From NCBI RefSeq assembly GCF_001700965.1, contig NZ_CP016756.1, positions 2,222,501 through 2,286,500 on the forward strand: DNA of 64,000 nt, written 5' to 3'. The position numbers were made by a program, and so were the translations under genes. This stretch comes from Stenotrophomonas nitritireducens. Lineage in GTDB: Bacteria; Pseudomonadota; Gammaproteobacteria; Xanthomonadales; Xanthomonadaceae. The notes under the pieces are model-generated. The model did no database searches. It was given only the letters and a program-made list of their open reading frames with translations, and was not told the DNA's origin. This document shows positions 20,072-29,815 of the stretch, one piece after another. The first letter of the stretch is position 1; every line of letters begins with the position of its first letter.

Positions 20072-20478
20072 TACAGAACTGCGCTTGGATTACGGGGTGG
20101 ACATGCTACCAGCCGGGGGTGTGGAGGGCATGGAGGGGGCCGGAGCGCAGCCGCGCACGTCTTCAATCAGCGAAATAAGTGACTGTTTTGAAAAGGGTTA
20201 TTTTCGGGCGCGCGAGGATTGGCTGCCGGCTCATTCAGCTTGGCGCGCGACGCCGCCGGGGAGCTGCTGGCGGCAAGGTTGCGGCATCACCGTTTCTCGA
20301 CCACCACTCAGGCACCATTTCGTTTGTGCGGCGCAACATATGTCGCACTCACCGAAAGATCGGTCCGTCTCCATGACGGAAGGGGATTCCCCATACAGCG
20401 TCCTTCCGCCCCGCAGGCCAGCCCTGCCGGGGGCAATGCCGCTCTTTCCCTGATCCCGTCCCCCGAGTGAGACAAGTC
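20072..20478. promoter_or_regulatory. Divergent intergenic region folE / glucose dehydrogenase
   Basis: About 400 bases with no credible gene. It must hold the promoters of folE (leftward) and gcd (rightward). A less GC-rich stretch lies at 20170-20205. An imperfect dyad GTGCG-N13-CGCAC (20326-20348) centred on ACATATGT is the only palindrome-like structure I see; it could be an operator for gcd. Confidence 0.3.
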
Positions 20479-22890
20479 ATGGTCGACCAATCTGGATCAC
20501 CGCGCGGCAGCCTGCTGCGCTCCCTGCCCCGCCTCCTACTGGCCCTGGTACTGCTGCTGTCGGGCCTGGCCCTGCTGACCGGCGGCATCCGCCTGCTGAG
20601 CCTGGGCGGCTCCTGGTATTACCTGCTGGCCGGCTTGGCCTACCTGGTACTGACGGTGCTGGTGCTGCGACGCTCGCGCCTGACCGCGACGGCGTCGCTG
20701 CTGGTGTTTGCCGCCACCCTGGTCTGGGCGCTGTTCGATGCCCCCAAGCTGGGCTACTGGGAGCTGCTGCCACGGCTGGTGGTGCCGGCCCTGCTGCTGA
20801 TGCTGACGCTGTTGTCCAGCGCGGGCTACCCCGGTACCGGCAACGCCGCCCGCCGCTGGCGCAATGGCGGCGCGCTGGTCACCTTCGCGGCCTTGCTGGC
20901 AACGCTGGTTGCCGGCTTCTTCCCGCACGGCGGGCTGTCCAATCCGGTGGCGCTGAGCGGCAACCCTGCTGCCGCCAAGCCCAGTGACGGCAATCCGGAC
21001 AACTGGGAGTTCTTCGGCCGCAATGCCGCCGGCACCCGCTTTGCCCCGTACGCGCAGATCACCCGCGACAACGTGGACCAGCTGCAGGTGGCGTGGACCT
21101 ACCACACCGGCCGCCGCACCTCGGTAGGCGTGGACGAGAACACCCCCCTGCAGATCGGCGCCACCCTGTACTCCTGCACCCCCGAGAACAAGGTGGCCGC
21201 CATTGACGGCGACACCGGCAAGGCGATCTGGAGCTTCGACCCCAAGGCCCGCACCGCTGAGCACGTGACCTGCCGTGGCGTGGGCTACTACGACATCGAC
21301 AAGGACCGCAGCCTGGAGGCCGCCGCCAAGGCCGCCTACACCGATACGGTGTGCCGCCAGCGCATCCTGGTCTCCACCGTGGACGCCCGCCTGTTTGCGC
21401 TTGATGCGCGGACCGGCAGCCTGTGCCCGGGCTTCGGCAGCGACGGCTATGTCGACCTAAAGCCGCAGATGGGCCCTACCGAGGACAGCAAGCGCTACCA
21501 CCCGACCTCGATCCCGGTGGTGATGGGCCATCTGGCGGTGATCGGCGGCTGGGTACGCGACATCATGGATGGTGAGCCCTCCGGCGTGGTGCGCGCGTTC
21601 GACGTGCGCGACGGCACGCTGGCCTGGGCCTGGGACGTGGGCAAGCCCGATGACCTGGCCCAGCCCGGGCAGGAGTTCGAGCTGGCCACCCCCAATGTGT
21701 GGACCATCCCCACCTACGACCACGAACTGAACCTGGTCTACCTGCCCACCGGCAACGGCCCGCCCGATTACTGGGGCGGTGAGCGCAATGCGGTGAAGGA
21801 GAAGTTCGGCTCCTCGGTGGTGGCGCTGGATGCCAGCACCGGCAAGCTGCGCTGGAGCCAGCAGCTGGTGCACCACGATGTGTGGGACTACGACGTGCCC
21901 TCGCAGCCAGTGCTGTACGACGTGAGCAACGCGCAGGGCCAGAAGGTGCCGGCGTTGATCCAGACCACCAAGACCGGCCACATCTTCGCGATGGACCGCC
22001 GCACCGGCGCCTTCGTCACCGAGGTCAAGGAAACCCCGGTGCCGACCAGCCCGCAGGCCCAGGGCGAGCGTCTGTCGCCGACCCAGCCGCTGTCGGTGGG
22101 CATGCCGGTGATCGGTGCCGAGCCGCTGACTGAGAGTTCGATGTGGGGCGTAAGCCCGTTCGACCAGCTCTACTGCCGCATCAAGTTCAAGGACTCGCAC
22201 TACCAGGGCATGTTCACCCCGCCCACCGAGCAGCCCTACATCGAATGGCCAAGCCTGCTGGGCGGCATGAACTGGGGCGGCATCTCGATTGATGAAACGC
22301 GCAACCTGATGTTCGTCAACGACATGCGCATGGCGTTGCGGATGTCGCTGGTGACCCGTGAGGAAGCCAAGAAGTACAAGATCTCCACCGACGAAGTGCC
22401 GGGCTTCATGGGCACCATCCGTCCGCAGCTGGCCGGCCCCTATGGCGGCGTCAAGATCGATATCCTGCAGTCGCCGCTGGGCGTGCCCTGCCCGACCCCG
22501 CCGTTCGGCACCATGAGCGCGATCGACCTGACCAGCAAGCAGCTGGTCTGGCAGGTACCGCTGGGCACCGTGCAGGACACCGGCCCGCTGGGCATCAAGA
22601 CCCATCTGCCGATGCCGATCGGCATGCCGACCCTGGGCGGCCCCACCTCCACCGCATCGGGCCTGGTGTTCTTCGCCGGCAGCCAGGACTACTACCTGCG
22701 TGCACTGGACGCGGACACCGGCAAGGAAGTGTGGAAGGTGCGTCTGCCGGTAGGCGCGGTGGCCGCGCCGCTGGTCTATGTGTCGCCGAAGACCGGCAAG
22801 CAGTACGTGGTGATCTCGGCCGGCGGCGCCAGCCATTCGCCGGATGTCGGCGACTACCTGATTGCCTACGCGCTGCCTGAGCGGAAGTAA
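20479..22890 (+). CDS. gcd: Membrane-bound PQQ-dependent glucose dehydrogenase
   Basis: An 803-residue protein. Five hydrophobic helices (about 10-145) anchor it in the inner membrane; the rest is an eight-bladed PQQ propeller in the periplasm with repeated TGKxxW-type blades. The motif NWEFFGRNAAGTRFAPYAQI and HHDVWDYDVPSQPVL match the glucose/quinate/shikimate dehydrogenase group. It oxidises aldoses (glucose to gluconolactone) and passes electrons to ubiquinone. Length is close to E. coli Gcd (796). The ATG at 20479 is used, with GAGTGAG seven bases upstream; an in-frame GTG lies at 20467. PQQ synthesis genes are not in this window. Confidence 0.93.
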   Translation: MVDQSGSPRGSLLRSLPRLLLALVLLLSGLALLTGGIRLLSLGGSWYYLLAGLAYLVLTVLVLRRSRLTATASLLVFAATLVWALFDAPKLGYWELLPRLVVPALLLMLTLLSSAGYPGTGNAARRWRNGGALVTFAALLATLVAGFFPHGGLSNPVALSGNPAAAKPSDGNPDNWEFFGRNAAGTRFAPYAQITRDNVDQLQVAWTYHTGRRTSVGVDENTPLQIGATLYSCTPENKVAAIDGDTGKAIWSFDPKARTAEHVTCRGVGYYDIDKDRSLEAAAKAAYTDTVCRQRILVSTVDARLFALDARTGSLCPGFGSDGYVDLKPQMGPTEDSKRYHPTSIPVVMGHLAVIGGWVRDIMDGEPSGVVRAFDVRDGTLAWAWDVGKPDDLAQPGQEFELATPNVWTIPTYDHELNLVYLPTGNGPPDYWGGERNAVKEKFGSSVVALDASTGKLRWSQQLVHHDVWDYDVPSQPVLYDVSNAQGQKVPALIQTTKTGHIFAMDRRTGAFVTEVKETPVPTSPQAQGERLSPTQPLSVGMPVIGAEPLTESSMWGVSPFDQLYCRIKFKDSHYQGMFTPPTEQPYIEWPSLLGGMNWGGISIDETRNLMFVNDMRMALRMSLVTREEAKKYKISTDEVPGFMGTIRPQLAGPYGGVKIDILQSPLGVPCPTPPFGTMSAIDLTSKQLVWQVPLGTVQDTGPLGIKTHLPMPIGMPTLGGPTSTASGLVFFAGSQDYYLRALDADTGKEVWKVRLPVGAVAAPLVYVSPKTGKQYVVISAGGASHSPDVGDYLIAYALPERK

Positions 22891-22914
22891 GCCGCCATCG
22901 GCTGTGGCAAACAC

Positions 22915-22945
22915 AAACCCCGGCCACGATGCCGGGGTTTGTCTT
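22915..22945 (+). terminator. Intrinsic terminator after gcd
   Basis: AAACCCCGGC (22915-22924) pairs with GCCGGGGTTT (22931-22940) around a six-base loop, followed by GTCTTTC. It lies 24 bases after the gcd stop. Confidence 0.8.
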
Positions 22946-22978
22946 TCTGCCGCTCCGGCTCGCTTATGGCGGATTGCC

Positions 22979-23304
22979 GTAGCCCGGGTAAGCGCAGCGC
23001 ACCCGGGGCTTGTTGGCTGACAATCTGAAAGACTTCCAGATCCCTGATCCCCGGGTGCGCTGCGCTTACCCGGGCTACGTGGCTGAGCGCGTCAACCGAA
23101 ATCCGATGCCAGATCTCTGGCATCGGATTTTTTTGTAGGAGCGGCGTAAGCCGCGAAGCAGATACACCGCCAGATAGCAGGGCTCCCAAGCGACCAAGCA
23201 CAGTCAGCTTCGCGGCTTACGCCGCTCCCACACAGGGCAGTCCGTGGCTCAAGCTACGTCGACGAGCACACCGCTTCTTGTGGGAGCGGCGGAAGCCGCG
23301 AAAC
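22979..23304. repeat. Intergenic repeat cluster: GTAGCCCGGGTAAGCGC pair, terminator-like hairpin, TGTAGGAGCGGCG pair
   Basis: 22979-23078 is an inverted pair of GTAGCCCGGGTAAGCGCAGC units. 23099-23136 is a long hairpin (AATCCGATGCCAG / CTGGCATCGGATT) with a T run on the plus strand. 23134-23232 is an inverted pair starting TGTAGGAGCGGCGTAAGCCG, and 23280-23304 is a single third unit (TGTGGGAGCGGCGGAAGCCG). No gene is seen in 22891-23394. The same three families recur elsewhere in the window. Confidence 0.8.
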
Positions 23305-23394
23305 AGGTACACCATCAGAGACCCCCACCCCAAGGGTTCAAGCACGCTCAACTACAGGAACGTCGCTGAAAAGCCCTGCTGCGAACACTTCACC

Positions 23395-23934
23395 TCAAGG
23401 CTTGGCGCTTTTCGTCGCCATTGCGGTATCGCGCTGCAATGCCTGCAGCAGGCTGGGCACGCTGGGTGTGGCGATATCGGCAACCCGCCAGCTGCTGCCT
23501 TGGCGCTGCAGGGTCAACTGCAGGTCCAGGGGATGCTCGGGGTCAGCGAACCGGGTGCTGGCGCGCAGCTGGCCGTCTGCCAATGGCTGGATGTCGAACG
23601 TGAGCTGGCGCAGGTCCTGCGCGCTGTCCTGACAGTCGCAGAGCGGATCATTGTCCAGATAGCCCACTTCGCCCGCATAGGCGTCGCTGTTTGCGTCCAT
23701 CGCCGCCAGCAGCACCGGCGCGTAGATGTCTTCATCGGGCAGGATCGCCTCCAGACCGGCGTCGGGGTGATAGCCGGCGTAGATGTGGCTGAGGAAGGCG
23801 CGGGCGGAAGCGATGTCCTGCTCGCTGCTGCTGGCCGTTGCCGGGGCGGACGCAGGCGTGGCGGTGGCGGGCGCGTCCTTGTTGCAGCCGGTCAGGGCCA
23901 GGAGCAGCAATGCGGTGATGGTCTGGGTTTTCAT
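23395..23934 (-). CDS. Small putative lipoprotein, DUF3828-like
   Basis: A 179-residue protein. The N-terminus is a lipoprotein signal with lipobox LTGC and Cys17 as the acylated residue. A Thr/Ala/Ser/Pro-rich linker (about 20-38) follows, then a globular domain with ARAFLSHIYAGYHP, DEDIYAP and a paired CDC (DPLCDCQD). The layout resembles DUF3828 proteins, whose function is unknown. It is flanked on both sides by repeat clusters and appears monocistronic, pointing the same way as recD downstream. Confidence 0.75.
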   Translation of the reverse strand: MKTQTITALLLLALTGCNKDAPATATPASAPATASSSEQDIASARAFLSHIYAGYHPDAGLEAILPDEDIYAPVLLAAMDANSDAYAGEVGYLDNDPLCDCQDSAQDLRQLTFDIQPLADGQLRASTRFADPEHPLDLQLTLQRQGSSWRVADIATPSVPSLLQALQRDTAMATKSAKP

Positions 23935-24257
23935 GTGCTTCCTTGCGTATTCGTTTGTCGGGTCTTTTTAGGCGGGACTGTTGGGGAAAGCAAAGGCTTT
24001 CAAACACCCCTCCCCTTTCGGCGCAAGGGAGGGAGACAAGCGCTTCTGCCCCCTCCCTTTGGCGCAGCCAAGGGGAGGGTTGGGGAGGGGTGCTCTTTGC
24101 GCGGACTGACAGCACCGTAGCCCGGGTAAGCGCAGCGCACCCGGGGCTGTTGGCTGGAAGGCCGAAAGACCTCCCGATCACTCTTCCCCGGGTGCGCTGC
24201 GCTTACCCGGGCTACATCGGGTGCAGAACGCTGCCGCTCCCAGGCACTGCCCTTCGC
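23935..24257. repeat. Intergenic repeat cluster: G-rich hairpin family and GTAGCCCGGGTAAGCGC pair
   Basis: No gene is seen. 24005-24093 holds two CCCTCCC/GGGAGGG hairpin units (second: CCCTCCCTTTGGCGCAGCCA then AGGGGAGGGTTGGGGAGGGG). 24117-24215 is an inverted pair of GTAGCCCGGGTAAGCGC units, nearly identical to the pair at 22979-23078. Confidence 0.8.
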
Positions 24258-26192
24258 CTACTGCAAAAGAGCGGGCGCCAAGCGCTGCGCCAAGCCCGAC
24301 CAGCGGCTGGCATGGCGGGCCAGCGCCGCTTCGATAACCTCGGCGCTACCGGCCAGATGCAAGCCATTTCGTGCGCGGGTGATGCCGGTGTACAGCAGCT
24401 CGCGACTGAGCACGCGGTTGTCGCGGCGTGGCAGCTGCAGCCAGACCTGGTCGAACTCCGAGCCCTGCGCCTTGTGCACGGTCATCGCGAAGGCGCTCTC
24501 GTGCAGCGGCAATGCCGCCGGGTGGAAGGCGCGCGGGTTGGCCGGGTCGTCGCCGGGGAACCAGGCGGTGATGCCACTCCCGTCACGCAGGCAGATGCCG
24601 ACATCGCCATTGAACAGACGGTGGCGGTAGCTGTTCTCGCCAATGATCAGCAGCCGGCCGTTGAACCAGCCCGGGCCCAGCGCGCGGCCGCGGTTGCCAG
24701 CCAGCAGGTCTTCGATGCGGGCGTTGAGCCCGCGCGCGCCCTGCGGGCCTTCGCGCACCGCGGTGAGCAGGCGCATGCGGCCGGCCAGGGCCAAGGCATC
24801 GGCCGGGCTGGCGGCATCGGCCAGTGACTGCCAGTACTGCTGCAGCGGCTCGCGCCAGGCCTGCAGTGGATCGACATCGCCTTCGTGGAAATGCACGCCG
24901 GCCAGTTGCGCCTCGCGCAGCAAGGCCAATGCCTGCTCCGCGTCGCCGTCGCGCATGGCATTGGCCAGTGGCGCCAGCTGCAGGGCTTCGCTCTGGCGGT
25001 AGCCGCGCTGCAGTTGCACGCGGGCACCGACGAAGTCGGAAGGCTTGGTTTCTATCGCCTCGCCCGGCAGTTCGCCCAGCAATGCACGCAGGGCTTGGGC
25101 ATCTGCGGCATTGCTGCGCTGGCCATCACCGGCGGCACGCAGGATGGCGCTGAGTACGTCGCCGGCTTCCACCGACGGCAACTGGTCGGGATCGCCAAGC
25201 AGCACCAGGCGGGTGCCCGGTGCGATTGCTTCGACCAGTTTTGTCATCAGCGGCAGATCGATCATCGAGGCTTCGTCGACCACGATGACATCGTAGGGCA
25301 GTGGGTTGTCGGCGTGGTGACGGAAGCGCGGGGAATCCGGGATCACGCCGAGCAGGCGGTGCAAAGTAGTACCGGTGCTCGGCAGTTGTTCACACAGGGC
25401 GCTGTCGATACCGGCGGCCGGCAGCTTCTGCAGGGCGTGGCGCAGGCTTTCAGCCATGCGTTCGGCAGCGCGGCCGGTGGGTGCGGCCAGGGCGACGCGC
25501 GGGGCCGGCTGGTTTGCCGCCTGCGCCTGTGCGGCCAGCAGCACCAGCAGGCGGGTGATGGTGGTGGTCTTGCCGGTGCCGGGGCCGCCGGTGATCAGCA
25601 GCAGGTTGTGGCGCAGGGCGGTGGCTGCGGCTCTTGCTTGGTGATCCAAAGGCTTGCCTTCATCCGCCCTTTGGGCACCTTCTCCCGCTTGCGGGAGAAG
25701 GAAGAGATCCAGCTGCGCTGAGGTCTGTGAGTCTTGCGGAGCCGCCTGCCCCGGAAACAAGCGCGCAAACACCTGCGCCAAGCCGGCAACATCGCCGCCA
25801 ACAACCGGTGCCTGCCCGATCCGCTGCAAGCCCGTTGCCAAGCGGCGCTCGTACTCACGATAGCGGCGCAGGTACAGCAAGCCGTTTTCCCAGACCAGCG
25901 GCGCCTGTTCCGACGCCGCGTTGTTATCCACAGCACTGGCTATCCACTTCGATGCCGCCAGCTGTACAATCCACTGCTCGGCCGCCGGCCATTCCACACC
26001 GGCGTCTACCAGCCGCTGCGGCTGGGTCGGATCAAAGCCGGCGTGGCCCTGCGATACCGCCAGCGACGCCAAGGCTGCTGCCGCCAGCACCGCATCCGGC
26101 GTTTCCGGGTCCAGGCGGCGCAGGCTCTGCGCCAGGGCATGATCCAGCGCGCGCAAGGCACCGGCTTTGTTCAATGCGGCCAGCAGGCTCAT
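24258..26192 (-). CDS. recD: RecBCD enzyme subunit RecD (5'-3' helicase)
   Basis: A 644-residue superfamily-1B helicase. Walker A is GGPGTGKTTT (202-211), followed by AAPTGRAAERM, VDEASMIDL, LLGDPDQLPSVEAG and a C-terminal TVHKAQGSEFDQVW motif. RecD moves 5'-3' in the RecBCD complex during double-strand-break repair. It is longer than E. coli RecD (608). Residues about 163-183 are encoded by a copy of a dispersed intergenic repeat inserted in frame just upstream of Walker A. It is last in the recC-recB-recD operon; its start overlaps the recB stop by 4 bases. Confidence 0.95.
   Translation of the reverse strand: MSLLAALNKAGALRALDHALAQSLRRLDPETPDAVLAAAALASLAVSQGHAGFDPTQPQRLVDAGVEWPAAEQWIVQLAASKWIASAVDNNAASEQAPLVWENGLLYLRRYREYERRLATGLQRIGQAPVVGGDVAGLAQVFARLFPGQAAPQDSQTSAQLDLFLLPQAGEGAQRADEGKPLDHQARAAATALRHNLLLITGGPGTGKTTTITRLLVLLAAQAQAANQPAPRVALAAPTGRAAERMAESLRHALQKLPAAGIDSALCEQLPSTGTTLHRLLGVIPDSPRFRHHADNPLPYDVIVVDEASMIDLPLMTKLVEAIAPGTRLVLLGDPDQLPSVEAGDVLSAILRAAGDGQRSNAADAQALRALLGELPGEAIETKPSDFVGARVQLQRGYRQSEALQLAPLANAMRDGDAEQALALLREAQLAGVHFHEGDVDPLQAWREPLQQYWQSLADAASPADALALAGRMRLLTAVREGPQGARGLNARIEDLLAGNRGRALGPGWFNGRLLIIGENSYRHRLFNGDVGICLRDGSGITAWFPGDDPANPRAFHPAALPLHESAFAMTVHKAQGSEFDQVWLQLPRRDNRVLSRELLYTGITRARNGLHLAGSAEVIEAALARHASRWSGLAQRLAPALLQ
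25652..25703. repeat. Dispersed palindromic repeat located inside the recD reading frame
   Basis: Plus strand reads CATCCGCCCTTTGGGCACCT, then TCTCCCGCTTGCGGGAGAAG. This matches the intergenic units at 13141, 13347 and 36610. It adds about 20 residues rich in Leu, Gln, Gly and Glu to RecD without breaking the frame. Confidence 0.85.
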
Positions 26193-29100
26193 GCCTCGCC
26201 TCCCAGTCGTGCCAACAAGGCCGCATGGCCATCGCGGCCACCGGCAAACAATTCATCCACGGCGTGCACCAGTTCCGCGGCGAAGTTGTGCGCGTACAGG
26301 CCCGGCGATGGCGTGCGTGTTGCATCCAGGCCGCGGCAGAACAGATAACGGATGCCGCCGAAGTCACGTGCATAGTCGTAACCAGCACCGATGCGGAAGC
26401 GCAACCAACGATGCAGGGCCACGGTGTAGATCAGCGCCTGCAGGTCGTATTCGCTATGCCGCATGGCCGCGTCCAGTTGCGCCAGGGCGTAATCGGGCAG
26501 GCGGTTGGATTTGTAGTCGAGCACATACCAACGCCCGTCGCGGACGTAGGTAAGGTCGATCTTGCCTGTCATCAGCCCTTCCAGCTGGCGGCGCAGGCCA
26601 AAGCCATGGCGGCCGCGCACAACACCGTGTGCGTGCAGCACGCGTAGCAGTGCCGGCACCGTGGTCGGCTGCATGGCGAAGTGGAACTCTATTTCGGCGC
26701 GGCGCTCACCTTCATCCAGTGAATGCAGGGCGCCGCCTTCGGGCAGGGTCACGGTCAGGGTCTGGCCGATCAGTTGGGTCAGCAGCGCCACGCCGTCGGC
26801 GATCTCCTCGTCGATGTAGCCATCGGCACGCATGGCTTTCTCGATGATCTCGCCCTGCCCTTCCGGTGCCACATCGCCGGGCTGCCAGTCACGCCAGGCG
26901 CCGAAGTCGACGTTTTCCAGCGCGGCATGCAGCACGTTGCCGAAGCGGCTGCCGGCAAAACGCGGATCAAATACTTCCGGCTGTGCGGCGCTGGCCTCGC
27001 TGGCCGGTTCGGCATCCACATCGACCTGCGCCGGTTCGTCGGCGGCACCGCCGCTGTCTTCGGTAGAGGCGGCGGCGGTGTCGTGGCCGCCTTCGGCATG
27101 GGCCAGCTGGGTGAAGCTGTACACCCACCAGTCGTGCGGCACGCTGCGGCGAACCTCGCGTACCGGCGGCAAGGCCTGTTCGCGCTCGGGCGGCAAGCGC
27201 GTCGGCGCCGGGCCGCCGTCGTGTTCTATCACCTGGATGTCGGCATGCGCCGGCAAGCCCTGCAGCATCGGCCCCAGCCGCGAGCTGGCCAGCCCGGTCA
27301 ATGCGCCACCACTTATCCACAAGGCATGCTCGGCGCGGGTCAGGCCGACGTAGAGCAGGCGCGCGGTTTCGGCTTCTTCATCGGCGTTGACCTGTTGGCC
27401 GATGACCTTCCAGTCCGGGTCTTCCTTGTCGATCTTCCAGTGCAGCACGCGTTGTTCGCCATCGTGCACGGTGCGGTGGTTGCTGCTGTCCGGCGCATTG
27501 GTGGCGATGCCGACGAAGGGCAGGTAGACCAGCGGGTATTCCAGGCCCTTGCTCTTGTGCAGGGTGATGATCTGCACACGGCGCGCGTCCGATTCCAGTC
27601 GCAGCAGCTGCGCTTCGTCACCTTCGTCGGCGTGGGCGATCTGGGTCTGCAGCCAGTCCAGCAGGCCGTGCAGGCCGATGCTGCGGTTGCTGGCTTCCTG
27701 CAGGGTTTCGGCCAGCTGCAGGTAGTTGGTCAGGCGGCGCTCGCCGTCGATCAGCAGCAACAGGCGCTCGGCCTGTTCGGCGCACAGGTCCGACAGCAGG
27801 GCCAGCACGCCGCCGCGCTGCCAGCGCTCGCGCCATTGCAGCAGGCGCTCCTGGTGCAGGCGCTGTTGTTCGCCTTCGTATTCCATCGCGGCGATGCGGG
27901 CGGCACTCTCGCCCAGCAGCACGGTGGCCAACGCGGCGCGCAGGCGGCCTTCGTCGGCCGGTTGCAGCAGGGCCAACAACAGCAGGCGCAGTTCGTGGGC
28001 TTCGGCGCTGGCAAACAGGCTCTGCTTGCCGGCGGCTACTGCGGGAATGCCCAGTGCGGCCAAGGCCTGCTGCACGCGCGAGGCTTCCTTGTGCGAACGC
28101 ACCAGCACGGCGATATCGCCCGGCTGCACCGGTTTGCCATCGACCAGCGCGCGGCCTTCGCGGGCGGCGCTGAGCACCCTGTGGATATCTGCCACGCAAG
28201 CTGCAGTGGCGGCATCGCGCGAGGCATCGGCCTTCAAAGGTTTGCCATCGGCATCAGCGGCGATCAGCTGCAGGGTCAGCGCAGGGGCGGGTTTGCCGTC
28301 GAACAGATAGTCGGCGTCGCTGCGCTTGCTGCCCGGCAGGACGGGCTCGAACTGGATGCGTTCGTCAAGGAAGGCCTCGGGGCCGGCGTTGTCGTACAGC
28401 GCTTGGATCGCGCGCAGCACGCCGGGGCGCGAGCGGAAGTTGCGGTCCAGCGCCGGCGCCGCCTCGGCCAGCGCCTTGGCCTGCAGATAGGTATGCACGT
28501 CGCCGCCACGGAAGCCGTAGATGGCCTGCTTGGGGTCGCCGATCAGGAACAGCGCGGCGGCCTCGTCGTCCGCGGCGAAGATGCGGCGGAAGATGTCCCA
28601 TTGGCGCGGGTCGGTGTCCTGGAATTCATCAACCAGCGCAAAGCGGTACTGCGCGCGCAGGCGTTCGGCCAGATGCGCGCCATGCGGGCCGTGCAGGGCA
28701 TTGGCGACGTTGTCGATCAAATCGTCATAGGTCTGCTGGCGGCGCAGCTGCTTGAGCTTGGCCAGGCGCTGGCGAACCTCGCCGCGCAGCTGGTGCAGCA
28801 GCACGATCGATTGCTGGCGCTGCCACTGCGTGACCTGCGCCAGTGCCTGCAGGTAGTCGGCAATCAGTGGCTGCAACGGTGATTGCGGGGTGCTGCCGGC
28901 CTTGGCCTTGTTGGTCTTGGCGGTGAGTGCCTCCAGCGTCAGCCGCTCCAGCCGCTCATCCAGCTCGGCGCCCGGATCCGGATGGCGGCTCCACTGCAGC
29001 AGTTGCTGGAACAGCGGCTCGATCCAGTCGGCTTTGTAGCTGGCCTTGTTGAGGATGCCGCCATCAAGCGCGCCACGCAGTTGCTGCAGGTAGCTCTCGC

Positions 29101-29815
29101 CATGTTCTTCAATGCCGGCGGCAAGACGCTGCGCGGCGCCGTCGCGGAAGGGGCGCGTGTCTTCGATCAGGGTCTGCGGTGGCTGTGGATAAAGCGGCAG
29201 CTCGGCGGCCAACGCGGGCAGATCGCGGGCCAGGGCATCGGGACTTTTCCACAGGCCCAGCAAGGCCTCCAGATGCTCGCCCTGCCCTGCATGCAAGCGC
29301 CACAGGTCGGCCGCCAACTCGTCATGCAGCGCGCGGGTATTGGCCAGCAGCTCGGGCGCGGCAAAGGTGTGGCCGCTCTCCAGCGCGTATTCGCCCAGCA
29401 CCCGCGTGCAGAAGCCGTGGATGGTGAAGATCGAGGCCAGGTCGGTTTCTTCGGCGGCAATGCGCAGGCGCCGGCCCAGCTGCGCAGCACTTTCGCTGCC
29501 CTGCTGCAGATGGCGTTGCAGGATGGCGCGGGTGAGCGTTGTTTCCGGGCTGTCGTCATCTGCGGGACTGCTGTCGACCACGCGCGCGGCCAGTTCCAGC
29601 CGCTCGCGGATGCGTTTGCGCAGCTCCTGGGTGGCGGCATCGGTAAAGGTCACCGCCAGGATCTGGCCCATGCGCAGGCCCTGCTCCACCACCAGGCGGG
29701 TGAACAGCGTGGCCAGAGTGAAGGTCTTGCCGGTGCCGGCGCTGGCCTCGATCAGGCGCAGGCCATCCAGCGGCAGGTGCAGATAGGGATCGGATTGCAG
29801 CGCTTCAGTGCTCAT
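26189..29815 (-). CDS. recB: RecBCD enzyme subunit RecB (3'-5' helicase/nuclease)
   Basis: A 1,208-residue protein. The N-terminal UvrD-like helicase has Walker A ASAGTGKT (24-31), FTDAATQELRKRI, VDEFQDTDPRQW and LIGDPKQAIYGFRGGD. The C-terminal nuclease domain has the catalytic GKIDLTY...YVLDYKSNRL pattern (Asp and Lys of the RecB nuclease motif). Length is close to E. coli RecB (1,180). It unwinds and degrades DNA from double-strand ends and loads RecA after Chi. Start and stop overlap recC and recD by 4 bases each. Confidence 0.97.
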   Translation of the reverse strand: MSTEALQSDPYLHLPLDGLRLIEASAGTGKTFTLATLFTRLVVEQGLRMGQILAVTFTDAATQELRKRIRERLELAARVVDSSPADDDSPETTLTRAILQRHLQQGSESAAQLGRRLRIAAEETDLASIFTIHGFCTRVLGEYALESGHTFAAPELLANTRALHDELAADLWRLHAGQGEHLEALLGLWKSPDALARDLPALAAELPLYPQPPQTLIEDTRPFRDGAAQRLAAGIEEHGESYLQQLRGALDGGILNKASYKADWIEPLFQQLLQWSRHPDPGAELDERLERLTLEALTAKTNKAKAGSTPQSPLQPLIADYLQALAQVTQWQRQQSIVLLHQLRGEVRQRLAKLKQLRRQQTYDDLIDNVANALHGPHGAHLAERLRAQYRFALVDEFQDTDPRQWDIFRRIFAADDEAAALFLIGDPKQAIYGFRGGDVHTYLQAKALAEAAPALDRNFRSRPGVLRAIQALYDNAGPEAFLDERIQFEPVLPGSKRSDADYLFDGKPAPALTLQLIAADADGKPLKADASRDAATAACVADIHRVLSAAREGRALVDGKPVQPGDIAVLVRSHKEASRVQQALAALGIPAVAAGKQSLFASAEAHELRLLLLALLQPADEGRLRAALATVLLGESAARIAAMEYEGEQQRLHQERLLQWRERWQRGGVLALLSDLCAEQAERLLLLIDGERRLTNYLQLAETLQEASNRSIGLHGLLDWLQTQIAHADEGDEAQLLRLESDARRVQIITLHKSKGLEYPLVYLPFVGIATNAPDSSNHRTVHDGEQRVLHWKIDKEDPDWKVIGQQVNADEEAETARLLYVGLTRAEHALWISGGALTGLASSRLGPMLQGLPAHADIQVIEHDGGPAPTRLPPEREQALPPVREVRRSVPHDWWVYSFTQLAHAEGGHDTAAASTEDSGGAADEPAQVDVDAEPASEASAAQPEVFDPRFAGSRFGNVLHAALENVDFGAWRDWQPGDVAPEGQGEIIEKAMRADGYIDEEIADGVALLTQLIGQTLTVTLPEGGALHSLDEGERRAEIEFHFAMQPTTVPALLRVLHAHGVVRGRHGFGLRRQLEGLMTGKIDLTYVRDGRWYVLDYKSNRLPDYALAQLDAAMRHSEYDLQALIYTVALHRWLRFRIGAGYDYARDFGGIRYLFCRGLDATRTPSPGLYAHNFAAELVHAVDELFAGGRDGHAALLARLGGEA

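Noticed and set aside
23134..23232. Insertion sequence or MITE with terminal inverted repeats
   Set aside because: The inverted pair matches other facing pairs of the same repeat family; no target-site duplication or transposase is seen, so it is listed as a repeat pair.
24117..24215. Terminator for recD
   Set aside because: The pair of GTAGCCCGGG units forms a long stem but has no T run and recurs at unrelated sites; it is treated as a dispersed repeat.
26723..28882. Long open frame on the plus strand opposite recB
   Set aside because: A compositional shadow of recB: Gln/Gly/Val-rich with no domain, no ribosome site and no neighbour logic. The same holds for long frames opposite jetC (15599-17650), recC (30823-33213) and yidC (58339-60396).
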